Part shown: positions 28,466-36,417 of the stretch, in pieces
How positions within the stretch are numbered: the first letter of the stretch is position 1
Layout of the letters: every line of letters starts with the position of its first letter
Source: Citrobacter rodentium NBRC 105723 = DSM 16636
Lineage (GTDB): Bacteria > Pseudomonadota > Gammaproteobacteria > Enterobacterales > Enterobacteriaceae
NCBI RefSeq assembly: GCF_021278985.1
Contig: NZ_CP082833.1
Coordinates: forward strand, 4,526,001-4,590,000
Reading direction: 5' to 3'
Length of the DNA: 64,000 nt
Notes under the pieces: model-generated
The model's input: the letters and a program-made list of their open reading frames with translations, nothing else
What the model was told of the DNA's origin: nothing
Database searches by the model: none
Made by a program: the position numbers and the translations under genes

Positions 28466-30232
28466 ATGAATAAAACCCGTCAAAAAGAGCTAACCCGCTG
28501 GTTAAAACAGCAAAGTGTCATTTCCCAACGCTGGTTGATGATCTCCCGTCTGCTGGGATTTGTCAGCGGCGTGCTGATCGTCGCCCAGGCCTGGCTTATG
28601 GCGCGCATTCTGCAACATATGATCGTCGATAACATCCCGCGCGAGGCGCTACTGACGCCTTTTGTCATACTGGTGCTGGTTTTTGTCCTGCGCGCGTGGG
28701 TGGTCTGGCTGCGGGAACGCGTCGGCTTCCATGCGGGTCAGCATATCCGCTTTGAGATCCGCCGTCAGGTGCTCGACCGTCTGCAGCAGGCAGGCCCGGC
28801 GTGGATCCAGGGCAAACCGGCGGGAAGCTGGGCCACGCTGGTGCTGGAACAAATTGACGACATGCATGATTACTACGCGCGCTATCTGCCGCAGATGGCG
28901 CTGGCGGTCTGCGTACCGTTACTGATCGTGGCCGCGATTTTCCCCGCTAACTGGGCGGCGGCGCTCATTCTGCTCGGCACCGCGCCGCTAATCCCACTGT
29001 TTATGGCAATGGTCGGCATGGGCGCCGCCGATGCCAACCGGCGTAACTTTCAGGCGCTGGCGCGTCTGAGCGGGCACTTTCTCGATCGCTTACGCGGTAT
29101 GGAAACTCTGCGCATCTTTGGCCGCGGCGCAGCGGAAACGGAGAATATTCGCGCGGCATCGCAGGATTTTCGCCAGAGGACAATGGAAGTGCTGCGTCTT
29201 GCCTTTTTATCGTCGGGCGTGCTGGAGTTTTTCACCTCGCTTTCTATTGCGCTGGTCGCCGTTTACTTCGGTTTTTCTTATCTCGGCGAACTCAATTTCG
29301 GTCATTACGGTACGGGCGTAACGCTGACCGCCGGTTTTCTCGCCCTGATTCTGGCACCGGAGTTTTTCCAGCCACTGCGCGATCTCGGCACCTTTTATCA
29401 TGCCAAAGCGCAGGCGGTCGGCGCGGCTGACAGTCTGAAAACGTTTATGGAAACGCCGCTCGCCCATCCGGTGCGCGGTGAGGCGGAACTGACCACAAAA
29501 GATCCGCTCGCCATCACGGCGGAAGAGCTGATCATTACTTCGCCGGAAGGTAAACCGCTGGCGGGTCCGCTTAACTTTACCCTTTCCGCCGGTCAGCGCG
29601 CGGTGCTGGTAGGCCGCAGCGGTTCAGGCAAAACGTCGTTGCTGAACGTCCTTTCCGGTTTCCTTTCCTATCAGGGATCGCTACGTATTAACGGCGTGGA
29701 GCTGCGCGATTTATCGCCGGAGGCATGGCGTCGCCAGCTCTCCTGGGTAGGTCAAAACCCACAGTTGCCGGCAGCGACGATCCGCAAAAACGTTCTGCTG
29801 GCGCGTCCCGAAGCGAGCGAGCAGGAACTGCGCGCCGCGCTCGACAGCGCCTGGGTCAGCGAATTTCTGCCGCTGTTGCCGCAGGGCGTCGATACGCCGT
29901 TGGGCGATCAGGCCGCGCGCCTTTCCGTCGGTCAGGCGCAGCGCGTAGCAGTCGCCCGCGCCCTGCTGAATCCCTGCAAACTGCTGCTGCTTGACGAACC
30001 GGCCGCCAGCCTCGACGCCCATAGCGAACAGCGGGTCATGCAGGCGCTGAAAGCGGCATCGACCCGCCAGACGACGCTGATGGTGACTCACCAGCTGGAA
30101 GACCTTGCCGACTGGGACACCATTCTGGTGATGCAGGACGGACAAATCATTGAACAGGGTTCCTGGGCCGAACTCAGCGCGGCGCAGGGGGCATTTGCCA
30201 CCCTGCTGGCTCACCGTCAGGAGGAAATTTAA
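28466..30232 (+). CDS. cydD: Heterodimeric ABC exporter subunit CydD
   Basis: CydDC exports glutathione and cysteine to the periplasm and is needed for assembly of cytochrome bd. The start at 28466 gives MNKTRQKELT and 588 residues, equal to E. coli CydD. The N-terminal half has six membrane segments; the C-terminal ATPase has Walker A GRSGSGKTS, signature LSVGQAQR and Walker B LLLLDEP. The stop codon is directly followed by the cydC ATG, with no spacer. Confidence 0.98.
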   Translation: MNKTRQKELTRWLKQQSVISQRWLMISRLLGFVSGVLIVAQAWLMARILQHMIVDNIPREALLTPFVILVLVFVLRAWVVWLRERVGFHAGQHIRFEIRRQVLDRLQQAGPAWIQGKPAGSWATLVLEQIDDMHDYYARYLPQMALAVCVPLLIVAAIFPANWAAALILLGTAPLIPLFMAMVGMGAADANRRNFQALARLSGHFLDRLRGMETLRIFGRGAAETENIRAASQDFRQRTMEVLRLAFLSSGVLEFFTSLSIALVAVYFGFSYLGELNFGHYGTGVTLTAGFLALILAPEFFQPLRDLGTFYHAKAQAVGAADSLKTFMETPLAHPVRGEAELTTKDPLAITAEELIITSPEGKPLAGPLNFTLSAGQRAVLVGRSGSGKTSLLNVLSGFLSYQGSLRINGVELRDLSPEAWRRQLSWVGQNPQLPAATIRKNVLLARPEASEQELRAALDSAWVSEFLPLLPQGVDTPLGDQAARLSVGQAQRVAVARALLNPCKLLLLDEPAASLDAHSEQRVMQALKAASTRQTTLMVTHQLEDLADWDTILVMQDGQIIEQGSWAELSAAQGAFATLLAHRQEEI

Positions 30233-31954
30233 ATGCGCGCTTTGCTGCCTTATCTGACGCTCTATAAACGTCATAAATGGATGTTAACTCTGGGGATTGC
30301 GCTGGCGATCCTCACCCTGCTCGCCAGTATCGGTCTGCTGACGCTCTCCGGCTGGTTCCTCTCCGCCTCCGCTCTGGCGGGCGTGGCTGGGATTTACAGC
30401 TTTAACTATATGCTGCCTGCCGCTGGCGTTCGCGGCGCGGCAATCGCCCGTACCGCCGGACGTTACTTTGAGCGGCTGGTCAGCCACGACGCCACGTTCA
30501 GGGTACTGCAACATCTGCGCGTTCACACTTTCAGCAAACTGCTCCCGCTCTCCCCTGCTGGCCTTGCGCGCTATCGCCAGGGCGAATTGCTCAACCGGGT
30601 GGTGGCGGATGTTGATACGCTGGATCACCTCTACCTGCGCGTGATTTCTCCGCTGGCAGGCGCGTTTGTGGTGATCATGGTGGTCACCCTCGGCCTGAGC
30701 GTGTTTGATTTTACGCTCGCCTGCACGCTTGGCGGCATTATGCTGCTGACGCTGTTTATTATGCCGCCGGTCTTTTATCGCGCCGGGAAAACCACCGGGC
30801 AGAACCTGACGCATCTGCGCGGACAATATCGCCAGCAGCTCACTGCCTGGCTCCAGGGCCAGGCCGAGCTGACGATTTTCGGCGCAAGCGACCGCTATCG
30901 CGCGCAGATGGAAAACACGGAATTGCAGTGGCACGAAGCGCAGCGCCGTCAGTCTGAACTAACCGCGCTTTCACAGGCGCTAATGCTGCTGACTGGCGCT
31001 GTTGCTGTCCTGCTGATGCTGTGGATGGCATCCGGCGGCGTGGGCGGTAATTCACAGCCCGGCGCGCTGATCGCCCTGTTTGTGTTCTGCGCGCTGGCGG
31101 CGTTTGAAGCCCTGGCCCCCGTTACCGGCGCTTTTCAGCACCTCGGACAGGTCATCGCCTCTGCGCTGCGCATCAGCGAACTGACGGAGCAAAAGCCGGA
31201 AGTGACTTTTCCGGACAGCGAGCTAAGCGTCCCGAAACGGGTCGCGCTGACTCTGCGGGATCTCTCTTTCAGCTATCCGGGACAGGCGCAGAAAGCGCTG
31301 GACTCGCTTTCGCTACAGGTGAGTCCGGGCGAACATATTGCCATTCTGGGCCGCACCGGCTGCGGTAAATCCACCCTATTGCAACTGCTGACCCGCGCCT
31401 GGGACCCGCAGCAAGGTGAGATTCTGCTTAACGATAATCCTCTTTCGGCATTTAACGAATCAACCTTGCGCAAAACCATCGGCGTCGTGCCGCAGCGCGT
31501 GCATCTGTTCAGCGCCACCCTGCGCGATAACCTGCTGCTGGCCGCGCCGGAAGCCAGCGACGAGAGGCTTACCGAAACCCTGTGTCGGGTGGGACTGGAG
31601 AAGCTGCTCAGCGACGGCGGGCTTAACAGCTGGCTCGGCGAAGGCGGTCGCCAGCTGTCCGGCGGCGAGCTGCGTCGTCTGGCCATCGCCCGCGCGCTGC
31701 TGCACGACGCGCCGTTGATGCTGCTTGATGAACCAACGGAAGGACTGGACGCCACAACCGAAAGCCAGATGCTGGAACTGCTGGCCGCGGTTATGCGTGA
31801 AAAAACGGTATTGATGGTGACGCACCGCCTGCGCGGACTCGCGCGATTCGATCGCATCATAGTCATGGACAACGGGCAAATAATTGAGCAAGGTAATCAC
31901 GCAGATCTGTTAGCCATGCAGGGTCGTTATTACCAGTTTAAGCAAGGTCTGTAA
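30233..31954 (+). CDS. cydC: Heterodimeric ABC exporter subunit CydC
   Basis: CydC is the partner of CydD. The 573-residue product has six N-terminal membrane segments and an ATPase with Walker A GRTGCGKST, signature LSGGELRR and Walker B MLLDEP. Its ribosome site, gaggaaat, lies inside the end of cydD, so translation is coupled. The next gene aat starts 42 bases later. Confidence 0.98.
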   Translation: MRALLPYLTLYKRHKWMLTLGIALAILTLLASIGLLTLSGWFLSASALAGVAGIYSFNYMLPAAGVRGAAIARTAGRYFERLVSHDATFRVLQHLRVHTFSKLLPLSPAGLARYRQGELLNRVVADVDTLDHLYLRVISPLAGAFVVIMVVTLGLSVFDFTLACTLGGIMLLTLFIMPPVFYRAGKTTGQNLTHLRGQYRQQLTAWLQGQAELTIFGASDRYRAQMENTELQWHEAQRRQSELTALSQALMLLTGAVAVLLMLWMASGGVGGNSQPGALIALFVFCALAAFEALAPVTGAFQHLGQVIASALRISELTEQKPEVTFPDSELSVPKRVALTLRDLSFSYPGQAQKALDSLSLQVSPGEHIAILGRTGCGKSTLLQLLTRAWDPQQGEILLNDNPLSAFNESTLRKTIGVVPQRVHLFSATLRDNLLLAAPEASDERLTETLCRVGLEKLLSDGGLNSWLGEGGRQLSGGELRRLAIARALLHDAPLMLLDEPTEGLDATTESQMLELLAAVMREKTVLMVTHRLRGLARFDRIIVMDNGQIIEQGNHADLLAMQGRYYQFKQGL

Positions 31955-31996
31955 GCTATTATTTAACGATCTTACGCGTAGTGGAGTTCTGCTGTC

Positions 31997-32701
31997 ATGC
32001 GGCTGGTCCAGCTTTCTCGTCACTCTCTGGCCTTCCCTTCCCCGGAAGGCGCTTTACGTGAACCAAACGGCCTGCTGGCGCTCGGCGGCGATCTCAGCCC
32101 GGCGCGCCTGTTAATGGCCTACCAGCGCGGCATTTTTCCGTGGTTTTCACCTGGCGACCCGATCCTGTGGTGGTCGCCCGATCCCCGCGCGGTGCTCTGG
32201 CCGGACGCCTTTCACATCAGTCGCAGCATGAAGCGTTTTCACAAACGCTCGCCCTATCGCGTGACGCTGAACTACACCTTTGATCAAACGATCGCAGGCT
32301 GCGCAAGCGATCGTGATGAAGGGACGTGGATCACGCCTGCGGTAGTGGAAGCGTATCACCGCCTGCATGAACTGGGGCACGCTCATTCGATTGAGGTGTG
32401 GCGCAACGATGAGCTTGTTGGCGGCATGTATGGCGTATCGCAAGGCGCTCTGTTTTGCGGGGAGTCGATGTTCAGCCGTCAGGAGAACGCTTCAAAAACC
32501 GCCCTGCTGGTCTTCTGCGCAGAATTTCTCCGCGCGGGGGGCAAACTGATGGATTGCCAGGTGCTGAACGATCATACCGCATCGCTGGGCGCTGTCGAAA
32601 TTCCGCGCAGAACGTATCTGGATCATCTTGATGCCCTACGTCAGCGACGTTTACCCAGCCATTTTTGGGTGCCGCGGACGTTATTTTCGCCTCGGGAGTG
32701 A
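31997..32701 (+). CDS. aat: Leucyl/phenylalanyl-tRNA-protein transferase
   Basis: Aat adds Leu or Phe to proteins with N-terminal Lys or Arg, making them N-end-rule substrates for ClpAP. The 234-residue product matches E. coli Aat, with conserved ALGGDLSP and GIFPWF motifs near the N-terminus. It is between cydC and infA as in E. coli. Confidence 0.98.
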   Translation: MRLVQLSRHSLAFPSPEGALREPNGLLALGGDLSPARLLMAYQRGIFPWFSPGDPILWWSPDPRAVLWPDAFHISRSMKRFHKRSPYRVTLNYTFDQTIAGCASDRDEGTWITPAVVEAYHRLHELGHAHSIEVWRNDELVGGMYGVSQGALFCGESMFSRQENASKTALLVFCAEFLRAGGKLMDCQVLNDHTASLGAVEIPRRTYLDHLDALRQRRLPSHFWVPRTLFSPRE

Positions 32702-33217
<516 letters not shown>

Positions 33218-33249
33218 TTGTTTTCACGCCCGAATGGCGTACAGATAAT

Positions 33250-33276
33250 AAAAGGTCGGTTTATCCGGCCTTTTTT
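33250..33276 (+). terminator. Intrinsic terminator after infA
   Basis: Ggtcgg pairs with ccggcc (one G-U pair) around ttta-t, followed by six T. Confidence 0.85.
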
Positions 33277-33471
33277 GTTGCGCCCTCCTACCCTATTCCG
33301 CATATTCCGCCGTTAAATAATCCCCCTGCGGACTGCTTCCAGGCGAAGCGCTCAATGAGCCTGTCGTGGGTTACGTTCCGTTTGTGATGGAGTCAAAACA
33401 GCAAATCGCGGAAGCTGTTCGTGGAAGATGCTCAATGCGTAACCAAACGAGAAGTAAAGCGTAAATACTGC

Positions 33472-33507
33472 TTGACCGTATTCGCGCAACTCCCTATAGT
33501 AGCGCCC
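33472..33507 (+). promoter_or_regulatory. tRNA-Ser promoter
   Basis: TTGACC (33472-33477) and TATAGT (33495-33500) are 17 bases apart, followed by a GC-rich discriminator, agcgccccg, as in stringently controlled stable-RNA promoters. The tRNA begins at 33544. The rest of 33277-33471 shows no gene. Confidence 0.75.
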
Positions 33508-33543
33508 CGTTGCCCCCCAAGCGGTCAGGCAGCAATACAATAT

Positions 33544-33631
33544 GGTGAGGTGTCCGAGTGGCTGAAGGAGCACGCCTGGAAAGTGTGTATACGGCAACGT
33601 ATCGGGGGTTCGAATCCCCCCCTCACCGCCA
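33544..33631 (+). tRNA. serW: tRNA-Ser(GGA)
   Basis: The 88-base sequence folds as a class II serine tRNA: acceptor stem ggtgagg/cctcacc, anticodon GGA in cctGGAaag, long variable arm, T loop ttcgaat, and encoded CCA at 33629-33631. Order infA-serW matches E. coli. Its 3' end is duplicated downstream, marking an integration-prone site. Confidence 0.98.
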
Positions 33632-33812
33632 TCTTCGAGAAAAAGCTCGTACGAAAGTACGAGCTTTTTTTTCATCCCAAAGACAGGGGGGATGAGAAGC
33701 CCCGACCGGGGTTCGACAACTGGCGCAGCCAGTTGGACAGACCACGAACGCAGTGAGTGGGCTGCCCGCAGGGCGAGCGCAGCGAGTCAATCCCCCCCTC
33801 ACCGCCATCTTC
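33613..33812 (+). repeat. Direct repeat of the tRNA-Ser 3' end
   Basis: A 24-base sequence at 33613-33636 (last 19 bases of the tRNA plus atctt-c) recurs exactly at 33789-33812. A further 9-base remnant, aatcccccc, is at 33969-33977. Such duplication is typical of a past integration or amplification at a tRNA 3' end. Confidence 0.75.
33640..33672 (+). terminator. Intrinsic terminator after serW
   Basis: A 13-base-pair stem, aaaaagctcgtac with gtacgagcttttt, has a gaaa loop and a long T run. Confidence 0.9.
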
Positions 33813-33977
33813 TACAAAGAAGCCTGCACGCAAGTGCAGGCTTCTTTGTTTATAGCCCCATACTGGGGGGGATGAGAAGCCCCGACCGGGGTTCGACAAC
33901 TGGCAAAGCCAGTTGGACAGACCACGAACATAGTGAGTGGGCTGCCCGCAGGGCGAGCGCAGCGAGTCAATCCCCCC
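33686..33977 (+). repeat. Two 112-bp repeats downstream of serW
   Basis: Copies at 33686-33797 and 33866-33977 differ at only four positions and are exactly 180 bases apart. Between them lies a second copy of the tRNA 3' end and a 16-base-pair hairpin (33814-33849). The pattern tRNA-end, hairpin, repeat is thus present twice. Each copy carries internal palindromes such as actggc-N-gccagt. No protein is claimed. Confidence 0.85.
33814..33849 (+). terminator. Terminator-like hairpin between the serW repeats
   Basis: A 16-base-pair stem, acaaagaagcctgcac with gtgcaggcttctttgt, has a four-base loop. It occupies the same place relative to the second tRNA-end copy as the serW terminator does to the gene. 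Confidence 0.65.
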
Positions 33978-34091
33978 GGACGCAGCAACACCCTACCCGC
34001 AAATATCACCTGTCAGCCCTACAGTTCCCCGTTCCCTGGCCCGATCAGCGCAGCGCCATCAGGCCGTTCCACCAAATGCACCGCGATTATT

Positions 34092-34126
34092 GCCGGATGG
34101 CGGCGAAAACGCCTTATTCGGGCTAC
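34092..34126 (+). repeat. REP element
   Basis: The sequence from gccggatggcggcg to ttcgggctac fits the enterobacterial REP consensus. It stands alone in the region after the serW repeats. Confidence 0.7.
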
Positions 34127-34199
34127 TTTGTTCAGGCCCTCTGCCGCGCCAGACGGGGGGCGGGCTTTAGAGCCGCTCCCCTTTTCGTGGATAAGATCA

Positions 34200-34943
34200 T
34201 ATAACCTAAAACATTCCTGAACATGACCTGCCAAACCTCATCTTTGTTTATTCATGGTTTACTTAACACGAACCTATACTATGGAAAATTCTTAATAGTC
34301 ATATTTAAAAGGATATCGCCCACCAAAGAAAAAAGACGCAATAGCAAGGGAATAAACTTTGACATTCATATGGCTTTGAATGACAGGAAAACATAAGGAA
34401 TTGTAACGATGAAGCTATCACATTCAGGGTTATTTTTTATCCTGTTTTTAACCAGGAATACGACCATACGTTTTGCAACGTGCGACAGTTGTAGAAAATT
34501 TACACTTAGCTTATTTAGCAACATTGATTCCATTATGAGAACCAAGGTTTCTTAAACATTAAATTTAGCCTTAAAAAGAGGCGTTTTACGCAAAAAACAA
34601 ACAAAACAATAACACTAGTGCCATAATGGTTATGAAAAAACAGAGAAGAGGTAAAACAGTTTGAATGCCAGCGCATCCTCTGTTTAACAGAGAATTGCAT
34701 TGCTTTTAACAATTAACACAGATATATATCTCGGAAAATTCTCATCCGCTGGATTTATAGCCCACCAGGGGATCGTCTTAAAATATTGAAATATATTTAC
34801 AGATTATTACTATGACCCAAGTCGGTATACGTAATTTAACTTAATTTTGTGGTGTGCTCCTGACTCCGGAATTAAAAATGGAACGATAAGCAGGTCAGGC
34901 AGTTATGGTGAATATTACCCCCCAATTTAACCGTTAATGGAGT
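34200..34943. other. AT-rich stretch without a convincing gene
   Basis: About 740 bases of low-GC DNA separate the tRNA-linked repeats from the regulator gene. The only weak candidate is a 48-codon frame at 34409-34555, preceded by aagga nine bases upstream; it has no recognisable similarity. The stretch probably contains promoter and control sites for the adhesin locus. The composition contrasts with the flanking core genes and suggests acquisition by transfer. Confidence 0.5.
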
Positions 34944-35639
34944 ATGGACGGCGATCTTGTTGCATGGGTCATTTTTTATTATTCGCTCAGAGAAGACGGA
35001 AAATATGGAGCACAGAGAGTGCATAGAGTAATAGTAAACCATGACAAAATTATTACCTCTTTAAGCGAGCATTCCACATTGGCTCAACCTGATAGCATCA
35101 TTCGAGGTAAGCGGCGCTACAATTTGAGCCATGAGCATTCGCGACGCATTTTTTTTATCCTGGAAGGTGATTTTTTACTAAAAATGCGAGTTAAGAATGA
35201 AGAAAAAATGCTGAATATACTGTCTGCGCCCTATGTGGTTGACGTAACTCCAGCACTTGACGCTCTTCCTCTTTATCTCGAACGGGTGGATTACGGTAGG
35301 GTTCACTCTCTTAGTTACGATAGATTTTGGCAACTGGTGCGAGAAAAGGATTTGCTTGATGATACGATGTCGATTCTTTCAGGTCATTACTCTGATCTCT
35401 TAAATTATATCACGACAAGCAAAAGCAGCTCGTACGAGCAGGTCATTTCGTTAATTGAACGATGGCAAAGGTTGCCTTCGCATTTAAAAAAACGATTTTC
35501 AGCTCTTTACCTTATTGAAAATAGCTCCTGGCTTTCCAGGAGCTCAATCTGTCGGGTCCTGAAAGAACTAAAAGATCGGGGCGAACTAAAACTTGATAAC
35601 GGTCGATTCCGGAATGGGGATGGTTTAAAGCAACATTAG
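34944..35639 (+). CDS. CRP-like winged-helix regulator (IprA/YaiV-like)
   Basis: The 231-residue protein has an N-terminal region resembling a cyclic-nucleotide-fold sensor and a C-terminal winged helix with SWLSRSSICRVLKELKDRGEL and DNGRF, as in IprA/YaiV-type proteins. No cAMP-binding residues can be claimed. The ribosome site is poor (ggag one base before the ATG), so the start is uncertain; an in-frame stop lies just upstream. The LuxR-type gene follows after 28 bases, so the two form an operon ahead of the adhesin. Base composition is AT-rich. Confidence 0.7.
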   Translation: MDGDLVAWVIFYYSLREDGKYGAQRVHRVIVNHDKIITSLSEHSTLAQPDSIIRGKRRYNLSHEHSRRIFFILEGDFLLKMRVKNEEKMLNILSAPYVVDVTPALDALPLYLERVDYGRVHSLSYDRFWQLVREKDLLDDTMSILSGHYSDLLNYITTSKSSSYEQVISLIERWQRLPSHLKKRFSALYLIENSSWLSRSSICRVLKELKDRGELKLDNGRFRNGDGLKQH

Positions 35640-35667
35640 CTACGATAATTTGAGGCACTATTAACTC

Positions 35668-36333
35668 ATGCATAATCACAAGAACATACATATTTTACTG
35701 CGCAACAATAATTACTTTTTTGTCTATGGATTGGTCACGATGATGAAAACCATCCTTGGACCGGATAAAAATATTATTGTTAGCGGAGACTATTCTATAT
35801 CCGGGGTACGGCGGGCAGACATTATTATCATGAGTTCGACACCAGCTCTGCCATGCTTGTGTTTACCAAACTTTCGTTTTCGCCAGCCGCATAGCCTTGT
35901 CATTGTTTTCAATGACAGGCATTCGAACTTTCGCTCCCACACATGCGCCGCTTGTAATAGCGGCGTCCTGCTGCTCAACCATAAAAAACCTATCGGACTC
36001 ATTCGCACACGGCTGGAGCAAACAATCAAGGCCGTGAGTATGGAGGATATCTCTTGTACTCCAGGGGATTATCTGAGCTGTCGCCACTGCCGGTTATCCA
36101 AAAAACAGCTACAGGTGATCCAGTACATGAGACAAGGATATAACGTTCAACGTATTGCGAAATTGATGAACGTATCAGCCAAAACCATTCATGCTCATAA
36201 GTATCGGATAATGCAGAGAATAGGAACAAAAGGAAATGTAAGACTATATAACTTCATTAACTCAATCGGCCAGGACGAGTCGTTTGCGGATATTGGCCAA
36301 ATTGAAAAAGCTGTTAATGCCTCTTCAGTGTGA
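35668..36333 (+). CDS. LuxR-type helix-turn-helix regulator
   Basis: The 221-residue protein has a GerE/LuxR DNA-binding domain at about residues 145-210 (LSKKQLQVIQYMRQGYNVQRIAKLMNVSAKTIHAHKYRIMQRIG). The N-terminal half is a poorly conserved receiver-like region with four cysteines in two CxxC-like clusters; no phospho-acceptor site is evident. It lies directly upstream of the adhesin gene (84 bases) and is likely its regulator. Confidence 0.8.
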   Translation: MHNHKNIHILLRNNNYFFVYGLVTMMKTILGPDKNIIVSGDYSISGVRRADIIIMSSTPALPCLCLPNFRFRQPHSLVIVFNDRHSNFRSHTCAACNSGVLLLNHKKPIGLIRTRLEQTIKAVSMEDISCTPGDYLSCRHCRLSKKQLQVIQYMRQGYNVQRIAKLMNVSAKTIHAHKYRIMQRIGTKGNVRLYNFINSIGQDESFADIGQIEKAVNASSV

Positions 36334-36417
36334 GGTCGCACGATTGCATCACATCACTTTATCCCATTGGTAATACTCAGGCAGATTTTACCAAAACAGT
36401 AGCTCAAGGAATAACAT

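Noticed and set aside
33623..34009. Small minus-strand frames in the serW repeats (33623-33808, 33672-33899, 33812-34009)
   Set aside because: They are copies of each other caused by the DNA repeat, cross the terminator hairpins, and lack ribosome sites. The region is better explained as a non-coding repeat.
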